Positions 1 through 7,762 of a DNA stretch of 64,000 nucleotides are shown here, piece by piece (positions within the stretch are counted from its first letter, which is position 1; each line of letters begins with the position of its first letter). Under the pieces are notes generated by a model, which was given only the letters and a program-made list of their open reading frames with translations, was not told where the DNA came from and searched no databases. The position numbers were made by a program, and so were the translations under genes. This DNA is from Collinsella aerofaciens (lineage in GTDB: Bacteria > Actinomycetota > Coriobacteriia > Coriobacteriales > Coriobacteriaceae), in assembly GCF_005845035.1 (NCBI RefSeq), contig NZ_SPFO01000009.1, positions 1-64,000 on the forward strand, in the 5' to 3' direction.

Positions 1-48
1 GCGCCTTTAGACGCGAGCCCGGGGCCCGTGGGTTATACCCTAAGAGCA

Positions 49-71
49 AACCACCCTTTTTAAGGGTGGTT
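49..71. terminator. Hairpin, likely terminator of a gene outside the window
   Basis: A perfect 10-bp inverted repeat (49-58 with 62-71) has a 3-nt loop and is followed by a short T-containing stretch. It probably ends a transcript entering from the left edge. Positions 1-48 show no recognisable gene. Confidence 0.5.
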
Positions 72-123
72 CTGATTATCCCGGGACTGTGTTTTCGGTC
101 CAATTCTCGGCTTCTTAAACAAA

Positions 124-180
124 ATCTCGATCTGTAACATCTAGACCCGATTTGGGCGGCTAAGTGTTACAGATCGAGAT
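124..180. repeat. 57-bp palindromic repeat, copy 1 of three in tandem
   Basis: ATCTCGATCTGTAACA at 124-139 is perfectly complementary to 165-180, with a 25-nt loop. It is the first of three units spaced 80-81 bp apart before the oxidoreductase gene. Related copies lie at 51551, 51632 and 52973. The region 72-482 contains no supported gene apart from these units. Confidence 0.85.
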
Positions 181-204
181 GTTTCGGCAGGACGGTCTTC
201 GTTT

Positions 205-261
205 GTCTAAATCTGTAACACGAGGGACGGATTTTGCCGAGTTGTTGTTATAGATTGAGAT
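205..261. repeat. 57-bp palindromic repeat, copy 2
   Basis: The left arm GTCTAAATCTGTAACA (205-220) pairs imperfectly with 246-261. It keeps the core CTGTAACA / TGTTAYAG and the 57-bp length of its neighbours. Confidence 0.75.
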
Positions 262-280
262 TTTTTAGCAGGCGGGTTTG

Positions 281-345
281 GTTTGTCTCGATCTGTAACA
301 GTAAGACCCGGTTTTGTCGCGTAACTGTTACAGATTGAGACAAAC
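281..345. repeat. Palindromic repeat, copy 3 with extended arms
   Basis: GTTTGTCTCGATCTGTAACA at 281-300 pairs with 326-345 over 20 bp with one mismatch. It ends about 140 bp before the oxidoreductase start codon. The remaining 346-470 stretch shows no feature I can name. Confidence 0.85.
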
Positions 346-482
346 CGACGGGCCGCCTCGCCCCATCCACCTGCCGCCACCTGATATTCGCCGATTTCCG
401 TTGTGCCGCCGTGCTCCCATGCCATATCCTCTAGACAACTACGCGGCATCATCGCCGCCGCGCCTACAAGAGAGGAATGTCC

Positions 483-2513
483 ATGACCACACCTGCATCC
501 AAGCTGCTCCAGCCCATTACGGTTGGCCCCCTTGAGCTCAAGAACCGCATTATGTTTCCGCCGCTGACCACCGGCTACGAGGAGCGTGACGGCTCCATTG
601 GCGAGCGCAGCCTGGCTTTTTACGAGCGCTTGGCCCGTGGCGGCGTGAGTTACATCGTCATCGGCGACGTTGCTCCCGTCATGACCGCAAGCCCCACGCC
701 CAAGCTGGCGACCGACGCCCAAATCCCCACGTTTAAGGCCCTGGCCGATGCCGTCCACAAGCACGGCGCCAAGGTCGCGCTGCAGCTGTTCCACCCCGAG
801 TACGACGTGCCCGGTGTCGGCCGCATGGTCATGGGATCCATGGCCGCCGCCAAGGCCGCGCAGGAGGCCAAGGCCGCCGGCGACGAGGAGACCTTTGCCG
901 CCAAGATGGCCGAGTCCAACGAGATCCGCAACCAGGCCTACGCCAAGCTGCACCACGACATGCAGCACTTTGTGAACGAGGCGAGTGTGGAGCAGCTCAC
1001 CCAGATCAAGGAGGCTATCGCCGCCTCGGCCGCTCGCGCGCAGCAGGCCGGGATCGATGCCATCGAGGTCCACGGCGACCGCCTGGTAGGTTCGCTGTGC
1101 TCGGCCATCCTCAACCAGCGCACCGACGAGTACGGCGGCTCGTTCGAGAACCGCGTTCGCTACGCGCTGGAGGTCGTCGCTGCCATTAAGGAAGCCGCGC
1201 CGCAGCTGATGGTGGAGTACAAGCTCCCCGTGATCATGGAGAACCCCGACGGCACGCCGCGCGGCAAGGGTGGCCTGCAGCCCGACGAGGCCTGCGAGTT
1301 TGCCAAGCTGCTCGAGGGCGCGGGCATCGACATGATCCAGGTCGCGCAGGCCAACCACACCGGCAACATGGGAGACACCATTCCGCCCATGGGCGCCATG
1401 CCCTACAACTGGACGCTGCCCGTGGCCGAGCGCGTCAAGGCCCTGGTTTCCGTGCCGGTGGCAACCGTCGGCCGTGTTGTCTCGGTCGAGGCCGGCGAGA
1501 AGATTCTGGAAGACGGCGCGGCCGACATCATCGCCTACGGCCGCTCGCTCATGTGCGACCCCGACATTGCGCTGAAGGCCGCCACGGGCGAGCCCGTTCG
1601 CGAGTGCCTCAACTGCAACAAGGGCTGCGTCGATGCGATTCAAAATCGCAGGTACATCTCGTGCGTGCTCAATGCCGAGAACGGCGACGAGGCGACCATA
1701 GCCATTAAGCCGGGCGAGGGCGACAAGAAGATCGCCGTGGTGGGCGGCGGCATCGCCGGCCTAGAGGCCGCACGCGTGGCGGCCAAGCGCGGCTACGACG
1801 TGACCGTTTACGAGGCGAGCGATCATCTGGGTGGCCAGATTGTGCTGGCGGCTGCGCCTCCGCGCAAGGACGAGATCATGCGCTCGGTTGAGTACTACGA
1901 GAAGATTCTGCCCGGCCTGGGCGTGAAGGTTGAGCTCAGCCATGCCGCTACCGCTGAGGACCTCAACGCCGCCGACGCTGCGATTGTTGCCGTGGGCGCG
2001 CACGACGTGGTCATCCCCGTTCCGGGTGCCGACTCGGACAAGGTCGTCTCGAGCTGGGACGTGCTGGCCGGCAAGGTGGAGCTTACGGGCCGCGTCGCCG
2101 TCATTGGCGGTGGCCTGGTGGGCACCGAGACTGCCGAGTACCTGCTGCAGCGCGGCTGCGAGGTGGCGATTGTCGAGATGCTCGACAAGATTGCCGCGGG
2201 CGAGTCCGAGACCATTCTGCCGCTGATTATGAGCGACTTTGCAGAGCACAACGTGGAGCAGCACGTGAAGACCCGCCTGACCGCCATTACCGACGAGGGC
2301 GTGGAGGCCATTCGCACTACCGAGGACGGCGCCGAGGAGCCGGTAAAGATCGCCTGCGATTACGTGGTGATGGCCGTGGGCTCCAAGGCCAACGCGTTTG
2401 ACCTGGATGGCGTGACGGTGCCCGTGACCTGCGTGGGAGACTGCTCGGGCGAGCGCACCGCCGACATCGCGAGCGCCATTCGCACGGCATATCACGCGGC
2501 CAACGAGCTGTAG
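483..2513 (+). CDS. NADH:flavin oxidoreductase / 2,4-dienoyl-CoA reductase-type enzyme (OYE family with FAD/NAD domain)
   Basis: A cytosolic redox enzyme of 676 residues that would reduce an activated C=C or similar bond at FMN, with electrons passed from NAD(P)H through FAD and a [4Fe-4S] cluster. Order: OYE-type TIM barrel (about 1-360); the cluster motif C-x2-C-x3-C-x11-C near residue 375 (ECLNCNKGC then ISC); FAD-binding GGGIAGLEAA near 420; NAD-binding GGGLVGTETA near 540. This is the layout of FadH, BaiCD and BaiH, so a steroid, bile-acid or enoate substrate is possible but not shown. The barrel has HGDRLVGSL where FadH has its catalytic Tyr (GYL), so chemistry may differ. ATG 483 is preferred over ATG 477 because the AGAGG ribosome site (471-475) sits 7 nt upstream of it. 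Confidence 0.9.
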   Translation: MTTPASKLLQPITVGPLELKNRIMFPPLTTGYEERDGSIGERSLAFYERLARGGVSYIVIGDVAPVMTASPTPKLATDAQIPTFKALADAVHKHGAKVALQLFHPEYDVPGVGRMVMGSMAAAKAAQEAKAAGDEETFAAKMAESNEIRNQAYAKLHHDMQHFVNEASVEQLTQIKEAIAASAARAQQAGIDAIEVHGDRLVGSLCSAILNQRTDEYGGSFENRVRYALEVVAAIKEAAPQLMVEYKLPVIMENPDGTPRGKGGLQPDEACEFAKLLEGAGIDMIQVAQANHTGNMGDTIPPMGAMPYNWTLPVAERVKALVSVPVATVGRVVSVEAGEKILEDGAADIIAYGRSLMCDPDIALKAATGEPVRECLNCNKGCVDAIQNRRYISCVLNAENGDEATIAIKPGEGDKKIAVVGGGIAGLEAARVAAKRGYDVTVYEASDHLGGQIVLAAAPPRKDEIMRSVEYYEKILPGLGVKVELSHAATAEDLNAADAAIVAVGAHDVVIPVPGADSDKVVSSWDVLAGKVELTGRVAVIGGGLVGTETAEYLLQRGCEVAIVEMLDKIAAGESETILPLIMSDFAEHNVEQHVKTRLTAITDEGVEAIRTTEDGAEEPVKIACDYVVMAVGSKANAFDLDGVTVPVTCVGDCSGERTADIASAIRTAYHAANEL

Positions 2514-2588
2514 TTAACTTCGCGGCCAGGCGGGGCGGTAGCACGGATCCGTCTCGCCCGGCTGTGTCCCGTCGGATGTCAACCGGTG

Positions 2589-2623
2589 CGGGGCCTGCAA
2601 GCGCGCAGGTCTCGCCCTTTTTG
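2589..2623 (+). terminator. Rho-independent terminator after the oxidoreductase gene
   Basis: A 10-bp stem with two G-U pairs (2589-2598 with 2605-2614) and a 6-nt loop is followed by CCCTTTTTG. Confidence 0.7.
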
Positions 2624-2881
2624 TTTTGCTCCGGTGGATGGCAATGCGCGGTAATCATGAGGAGTGAGGACGTCTACTGCCTCGCAGATCACTCAAAATT
2701 ATTGGGGGAGGGGTTAATAACCATATCCTCTATACCAAAGGACATAAAGAGATGCCAATTTTGTTGACAAGCGAATGACGATTAGCCGTGAGTCAGCTAC
2801 CAGCGTAAATAATCGATAAAGAAATGTCGTAATTTGGTGCCAAATGCCCAGATAACGCCGCGTCTATTTTAATTAACTGCT
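2624..2881. other. AT-rich intergenic stretch without a supported gene
   Basis: This stretch is clearly richer in A/T than its flanks. It contains a TTGACA at 2764-2769 with no convincing -10 partner. I see no coding signal on either strand. Confidence 0.5.
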
Positions 2882-2910
2882 TTGAGCAAACAGTAAAATG
2901 CTACTATCTA
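2882..2910 (+). promoter_or_regulatory. Promoter of the HTH gene
   Basis: TTGAGC (2882-2887), a 17-nt spacer and TATCTA (2905-2910), about 40 nt before the start codon, in an AT-rich region. Confidence 0.55.
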
Positions 2911-2951
2911 ACTTGCACGTAAGAAGGCAGATTAACGGTTAAGGCTAAGAA

Positions 2952-3356
2952 GTGGCAGGTATGTCGGAAGCAACTAGGACTCGCACGCATGCGCCCGAGG
3001 TTAGGCAGCGCGCCGTCGAGATCCTCCAAGAGGGGGTCGGTCATCGCGCCCTCGCTGCGGAGCTTGGCATTCCCCAGGCCACGGCTCGTCAGTGGGCCCG
3101 CGCGTATGCCGTGGGCGGTGCCGACGCCGTTCTCAATGCCGGTTCGCATCATCACACCTATTCGTACGACGTAAAGCTCGCTGTGGTTAAGGACCGTCTG
3201 GAAAACGGCTTGACGGTTCGCGAGGCCATGATCAAGCACAAGATTCCCAGCGAGTCTTCGGTCAAGGCTTGGTGCCGTCAGTACCGTGAGAGCGGTGAGT
3301 CCGCACTGGTCGATAAGCCGCGCGGTCGCAAGCCGCGCGTTAAAAAGGCGGAATAG
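2952..3356 (+). CDS. Small helix-turn-helix protein with two transposase-type HTH domains
   Basis: A 134-residue basic protein. Residues about 10-50 (APEVRQRAVEILQEG ... ALAAELGIPQATARQWA) and about 70-115 (VKLAVVKDRLENGLTVREA ... SVKAWCRQYRESG) each resemble the IS3/InsE-type HTH seen in transposase OrfA and in paired HTH DNA-binding proteins. It ends in a basic tail (RGRKPRVKKAE). There is no DDE partner or flanking inverted repeat, so a stand-alone DNA-binding regulator is more likely than a live transposase. The start is GTG 2952 with weak AAGG upstream; ATG 2961 is possible. It precedes the hydrogenase operon but is separated from it by a terminator, so a regulatory link is only conjecture. 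Confidence 0.7.
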   Translation: MAGMSEATRTRTHAPEVRQRAVEILQEGVGHRALAAELGIPQATARQWARAYAVGGADAVLNAGSHHHTYSYDVKLAVVKDRLENGLTVREAMIKHKIPSESSVKAWCRQYRESGESALVDKPRGRKPRVKKAE

Positions 3357-3368
3357 CAAACGGGATGG

Positions 3369-3391
3369 TGCGCCCACAGGGGCGCATTTTT
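3369..3391 (+). terminator. Rho-independent terminator after the HTH gene
   Basis: TGCGCCC (3369-3375) pairs with GGGCGCA (3380-3386) and is followed by five T. Confidence 0.85.
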
Positions 3392-3537
3392 CTTGCCGCC
3401 CCTCTACTCCAATGCGGACAGGCTCCTTGCCTCGTACGCCTAAAACTCCCCAGTTGACCGAAAACCTGTCGCCGCTACTCCTCAATTGAGCTATAACGTT
3501 AAACAATTGCAGCGTTTTTGCATGGGGGAGTGATGGT

Positions 3538-6420
3538 ATGACGCTACTGTATTTCCTTACCCTGTTTCCGCTGGTACCGGCGCTGGGCATGCTGCTCGCG
3601 CGCGGTGACCGCGCCCGCGATGCGGTGGGGCTCATAGGCTCCGGCATTATTATGGCGGTGACAGTTGTAGTCGCCGTCATGTTTTTTGGCATGGGTCCGC
3701 AGAGCTTTGAGGTTGCCTCCGGCACCTCGCATGTGCTCTCGATCATCAGCTCCGTCATCGACGTCATCCTGTGCGCCGTAATCCTGTACAACGCGTACAA
3801 ATATAGGAACGCGCTCGCCATGGTGCTCGGCATAGTCCAGCTGGTGGGCTCGTTCGCCTTTGCAGCCATGACGCTGCCCGCGGTCGAAGCCGTCACGGCG
3901 ACGCCGCTCTACCTGGACTACATGAGCGTGATCATGGTCCTCGCCGTCGGCATTGTTGGCAGCCTCATCTGCGTGTATGCCTTGGGTTATATGAAGGACT
4001 TCCAGGCCCACGACGAGCACGAGGCCGCACTGCGCGGGCAGACCGCGCCCGACCGTCGCCCGCAGTTCCTGGCGCTTATGTTCCTGTTCCTCTCGGCCAT
4101 GTTCGTCATCGTGACGAGCGACAACCTTGAGTGGCTGTTCTGCGGCTGGGAAATCACCACCGTGTGCTCGTTCCTTATGATTGGCTACACGCGCACGCCC
4201 GAGGCCATCAAGAACGCTTTCACCCAGATCATCCTTAACATGCTGGGCGGTATCGCGTTTTTGGCGGGCCTTATGTTCTTGCACGTTAACGGCATGCCGC
4301 TGACCATCTCGGGCATGATCGAGCTTTCCGGCGCCGGTACCGCGCAATCCGCACTGCTGGTGATGCCGATCATCCTGTTGTCGCTCGCCGCACTCACCAA
4401 GGCCGCACAGATGCCGTTCCACACGTGGCTGTTGGGTGCTATGGTTGCCCCCACTCCCACGAGCGCCCTGCTGCACTCGTCAACCATGGTTAAAGCCGGC
4501 GTGTTCCTAATGGTCAAGCTGAGCCCGCTCTATGCTATCTATCCCGTAACCGGCTTTATGGTCACGAGTGTGGGCGCCATCACGTTTTTGCTTGCTGCCC
4601 TCATGGCCATCTCGCAGAGCAACGCCAAACGCGTGCTCGCGTACTCCACCATTTCCAACTTGGGCCTCATCAGTGCCTGCCTGGGTGTCGGCGCGCCCGA
4701 GGCCGTATGGGCGGCCATCTTTCTGATCCTGTTCCACACGGTGGCAAAGTCGCTGCTGTTCCTGTGCGTGGGCACGGCCGAGCATCATATCGGCAGCCGC
4801 GATATCGAGGACATGGACGGTATGTTCAGCCGCATGCCGCACCTGACGCGTCTGATGATGCTGGGCATCATGGGCATGTTTGTGGCGCCGTTTGGCATGC
4901 TCGTGTCCAAGTGGGGCGCCCTGGTGGCGTTCGCGCAGACTGGCAACGTGCTCATGATCATGGTGCTGGCCTTTGGCTCGGCCGCGACGTTCTTCTTCTG
5001 GGGCAAGTGGCTTGCCAAGCTTTCGGGTGTCGACCCCACGGCTCAAAACGTTGAGGTCAATGTCCATAAGACCGAATGGATGGCCCTCAACACCATCGCC
5101 GCGCTGCTGATTCTGTGCTGCGTGGCGTTCCCGGTTATCTCGAGCGGTCTGGTGTCGCCTTACTTGGCCATGGTGTTTGGCCGCGTGCCGTACGTTATTG
5201 GCAAGGACGCCATGTACCTGATGGTGGTTATCGTGGCGTTTATCGCCGTGGTGCTGCTGACTTCATTCCGCGTGAGCAACAAACCGCACGTCAACGTGTA
5301 CCTTTCGGGCGTGGGGACCGACAAATATCGCCATTTCCGCGGCTCGATGGGACACGAGGTGAAGGCCGAAAAGCGCAATTGGTACTCGGAGGACGCCCTT
5401 GGCGAGAAGCGTATTGGCCCCGCGGGTAGCGTCGTGTGCTGCAGCATTATCTTGTTTGCGCTGCTGTGTTGCGCGTGGATTGGGCCCGAGCGACTTGCCA
5501 TGAGTGCGCCCTCGGTGCTGCGCGGCAAGTATTTTGAAGGTTCGGGCGTCGTGGGCATTTTTATTGGCACCGTGGCATTTGCCTTACTGGCGCCGCTTGT
5601 GGGCGGCCTGATCGACGGCATCGACCGCAAGCTGTCCGCCCGCATGCAGGGCCGCGTGGGCCCGCGCCTGCTGCAGCCCTTCTACGACGTTGCCAAGCTG
5701 CTGCGCAAGGCCCCCGCCAGCGTAAACACCATGGACGATACCTATATGGCGTGCGCGCTCATCTTTACCGTGGTGGGCGGCGGCATCTTTGTGTCGGGCT
5801 CTAACACGCTACTGTGCGCTTTTATGGTGACGCTCGCCGCGATCTTTGTGGTGCTGGCGTCCGCCTCGACGCAAAGCCCGTTTGCCCAGGTTGGCGCCGA
5901 TCGTGAGTTACTGCAGGTTATGAGTTACGAGCCCGCCGTTTTGCTGATGAGCGTGGGCCTGTACCTTGCCACCGACAGCTTTGATTCCATCGCCGTGACG
6001 GGGCAGTCGGTCCCCATCATCGTGCACAGCGCGCCCATTTTCCTCGCGTTGCTCGCGGTGCTTACCATCAAGCTGCGCAAGTCGCCGTTTGACCTTTCGT
6101 ACTCGCATCATGCGCATCAGGAGATCGTCCAGGGCGTCGCCACCGAGATGAGCGGCGGCACGCTGGCCAAGATGACCCTTATGCACTGGTGCGAGACCGT
6201 GCTGTTTTTGATGTGGGTGGGCATGTTCTTTGTCTGGGACAACCCCGTGAGCTGGGTTGTAGCCCTGGTCGTGATGGCCGCGACGTATTTTGTCGAGGTC
6301 CTGATCGACAACACCTTCGCCCGTAGCACCTGGCGCAGCTGCGTTAAGCTCGGCTGGGGCGTGGCGCTGGTGTTTGGCCTGCTCAACCTTATGCCCATCC
6401 TCGTCGACGTATTTATTTAG
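3538..6420 (+). CDS. Fused Ech hydrogenase membrane subunits: NuoL/EchA-like antiporter plus NuoH/EchB-like subunit
   Basis: A 960-residue polytopic membrane protein. Residues 1 to about 640 are a NuoL/NuoM-type proton-antiporter subunit, with WEITTVCSFLMIGY near 205 and KAAQMPFHTWLLGAM ... TMVKAGVFL near 285-325, holding the conserved Glu, Lys and His. Residues about 665-960 are a NuoH/EchB-type subunit, with RMQGRVGPRLLQPFYDVAKL and a YEPAVLL segment. In Ech and Hyc/Hyf complexes these are separate polypeptides; here one reading frame without a stop carries both. The protein would couple ferredoxin-linked H2 chemistry to ion movement across the membrane. The start has GGGGGAG 7 nt upstream. 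It is first in a tightly packed operon that follows echABCDEF order. Confidence 0.9.
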   Translation: MTLLYFLTLFPLVPALGMLLARGDRARDAVGLIGSGIIMAVTVVVAVMFFGMGPQSFEVASGTSHVLSIISSVIDVILCAVILYNAYKYRNALAMVLGIVQLVGSFAFAAMTLPAVEAVTATPLYLDYMSVIMVLAVGIVGSLICVYALGYMKDFQAHDEHEAALRGQTAPDRRPQFLALMFLFLSAMFVIVTSDNLEWLFCGWEITTVCSFLMIGYTRTPEAIKNAFTQIILNMLGGIAFLAGLMFLHVNGMPLTISGMIELSGAGTAQSALLVMPIILLSLAALTKAAQMPFHTWLLGAMVAPTPTSALLHSSTMVKAGVFLMVKLSPLYAIYPVTGFMVTSVGAITFLLAALMAISQSNAKRVLAYSTISNLGLISACLGVGAPEAVWAAIFLILFHTVAKSLLFLCVGTAEHHIGSRDIEDMDGMFSRMPHLTRLMMLGIMGMFVAPFGMLVSKWGALVAFAQTGNVLMIMVLAFGSAATFFFWGKWLAKLSGVDPTAQNVEVNVHKTEWMALNTIAALLILCCVAFPVISSGLVSPYLAMVFGRVPYVIGKDAMYLMVVIVAFIAVVLLTSFRVSNKPHVNVYLSGVGTDKYRHFRGSMGHEVKAEKRNWYSEDALGEKRIGPAGSVVCCSIILFALLCCAWIGPERLAMSAPSVLRGKYFEGSGVVGIFIGTVAFALLAPLVGGLIDGIDRKLSARMQGRVGPRLLQPFYDVAKLLRKAPASVNTMDDTYMACALIFTVVGGGIFVSGSNTLLCAFMVTLAAIFVVLASASTQSPFAQVGADRELLQVMSYEPAVLLMSVGLYLATDSFDSIAVTGQSVPIIVHSAPIFLALLAVLTIKLRKSPFDLSYSHHAHQEIVQGVATEMSGGTLAKMTLMHWCETVLFLMWVGMFFVWDNPVSWVVALVVMAATYFVEVLIDNTFARSTWRSCVKLGWGVALVFGLLNLMPILVDVFI

Positions 6421-6432
6421 GAGGCGGCATCC

Positions 6433-7041
6433 ATGGATCATAAAATGTCGCGCTCGCCGTGGGTTATTCATTACGACGGCTCGAGCTGCAACGGATGCGA
6501 TATCGAGGTGCTGGCCTCGCTCACGCCGCTGTTCGATGCGGAGCGCTTTGGCGTGGTCAACACCGGCAACCCCAAGCATGCGGATATCTTTTTGGTGACG
6601 GGGTCGGTCAATGCCCAGAACCTGCCCGTCGTGCGCCAGATCTACAACCAGATGCTCGAGCCCAAGTGCGTGGTGGCCTGCGGTATCTGCGCGTGTTCGG
6701 GCGGCGTATTCCGCGATGCCTATAACGTGATCGGCGGCGTGGACCGCGCGATTCCCGTGGACGTGTACGCGCCCGGGTGCGCCATTCGCCCCGAGACGGT
6801 GATCGATGCCATCGTGGAGGCGTGTGGCATCCTGGACCAGAAGGAGGCCGTGATGCGCGCCGGCGGCGACCCGCTTACCGTGGGCGGCGCCGCAACCTGG
6901 GACGGTGGCGTTGAGCTGGGCGAGGACGGGTTTGTGGCTGCGGTGGCCGGGACTGATGATGCCGGTGACGTGCCTGCCGGGGAGCCCGCCGCTGGCGACG
7001 CGCCTGCTGAGAAGCCCACCTCTGCAAAGGAGGCCGAGTAA
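6433..7041 (+). CDS. echC: Ech hydrogenase small subunit (NuoB/EchC-like)
   Basis: A 202-residue electron-transfer subunit of a group 4 [NiFe] hydrogenase. It carries the proximal [4Fe-4S] ligands seen in NuoB-type proteins: SSCNGCDIEV near residue 17, VVACGICACSGG near 80 and APGCAIRPE near 113. The family core ends near residue 150. Beyond it is an acidic Gly/Ala/Glu-rich tail of about 50 residues that typical EchC proteins lack. The gene starts 12 nt after the membrane subunit stop with GGAGGCGG upstream, and its last base overlaps the ATG of the next gene, which indicates translational coupling. Confidence 0.9.
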   Translation: MDHKMSRSPWVIHYDGSSCNGCDIEVLASLTPLFDAERFGVVNTGNPKHADIFLVTGSVNAQNLPVVRQIYNQMLEPKCVVACGICACSGGVFRDAYNVIGGVDRAIPVDVYAPGCAIRPETVIDAIVEACGILDQKEAVMRAGGDPLTVGGAATWDGGVELGEDGFVAAVAGTDDAGDVPAGEPAAGDAPAEKPTSAKEAE

Positions 7042-7757
7042 TGCAAAAGGCTATCTATACTACCGTCGGGATCGACGAGCTCCTGTCGCATGTCCAGGCG
7101 CTCAAGGGCGTCGGCGCGCGCTTTGTGCAAATGCACGCCGAGCGCAACGTCGACGACGGCTCGTATCGCCTGGTCTATACGTTTATCAACGTTCGTGCTG
7201 CTCAGGAGCATATTGCGCGGGACGGCAGCTATGCGATTGAGAACCTGGTGGTCGAGGGCATCGACCAGTACCAGGAGATTCCGTCCATCAGCTCGTACTA
7301 TCCGGCGGTATTCCCGTTTGAGAACGAGGCGCACGACCTGTTTGGTCTTGTCATCACCGATATGCAGATTGACTTTAAGGGCTTTTTCTACCAGGTCTCG
7401 ACTGCCGAGCCCATGAGCGTTATCACGCCCGAGGTGAAGGCCGCGCGCGAGAAAGCCATGAAGGTCCGTGCCGCTGCCGAGGCCAAGGCGCGCAAGGCCG
7501 CGGCCGAGAAGGCTGCTACTGCCACGGCCGCTGCGGGGGAGGGCACTGCGGGCGCTGGCGACGCCGCGGGCGCCGCTGCTCAGCCCGCTGCGGCTGCCGG
7601 CTCCGATGCTCAGCACGATGAGGCCGCTGCGAAGGCCGCGCTCAAGGCTGCCGAGATGGAGGCAAAGCTCGCCGCCATGGATCCCGAGAAAGCGGCCAAG
7701 GTCCGCGCGGCGCTTGCCGCTAAGGCCGCCCGCGACAAGCAGAAAAAGGAGGCGTAA
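7041..7757 (+). CDS. echD: Ech hydrogenase 30-kDa subunit (NuoC/EchD-like) with long Ala/Lys-rich tail
   Basis: The first 125 residues form a NuoC/EchD-type domain, with the family motif PFENEAHDLFG near residue 93. In this family it bridges the large and small subunits. From about residue 130 to 238 the protein is an Ala/Lys/Glu-rich low-complexity segment, probably helical or coiled-coil and strongly basic at its end (KAARDKQKKEA). That nearly doubles the usual EchD length. The start codon overlaps the previous stop, and the large-subunit gene begins 5 nt after its stop. Confidence 0.85.
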   Translation: MQKAIYTTVGIDELLSHVQALKGVGARFVQMHAERNVDDGSYRLVYTFINVRAAQEHIARDGSYAIENLVVEGIDQYQEIPSISSYYPAVFPFENEAHDLFGLVITDMQIDFKGFFYQVSTAEPMSVITPEVKAAREKAMKVRAAAEAKARKAAAEKAATATAAAGEGTAGAGDAAGAAAQPAAAAGSDAQHDEAAAKAALKAAEMEAKLAAMDPEKAAKVRAALAAKAARDKQKKEA

Positions 7758-7762
7758 GGTCC

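Noticed and set aside
124..345. CRISPR-like regular repeats
   Set aside because: The units are themselves palindromes, the intervening sequence is partly conserved, only three units exist and no cas gene is near.
207..1643. Long open frame (478 codons) on the minus strand
   Set aside because: It lies opposite the oxidoreductase gene and has the His/Gly/Leu-rich composition of a high-GC antisense shadow, with no recognisable domain.
2952..3356. IS3-type transposase OrfA
   Set aside because: The HTH resembles OrfA, but there is no DDE partner, no flanking inverted repeats and no target duplication; the gene has its own promoter and terminator.
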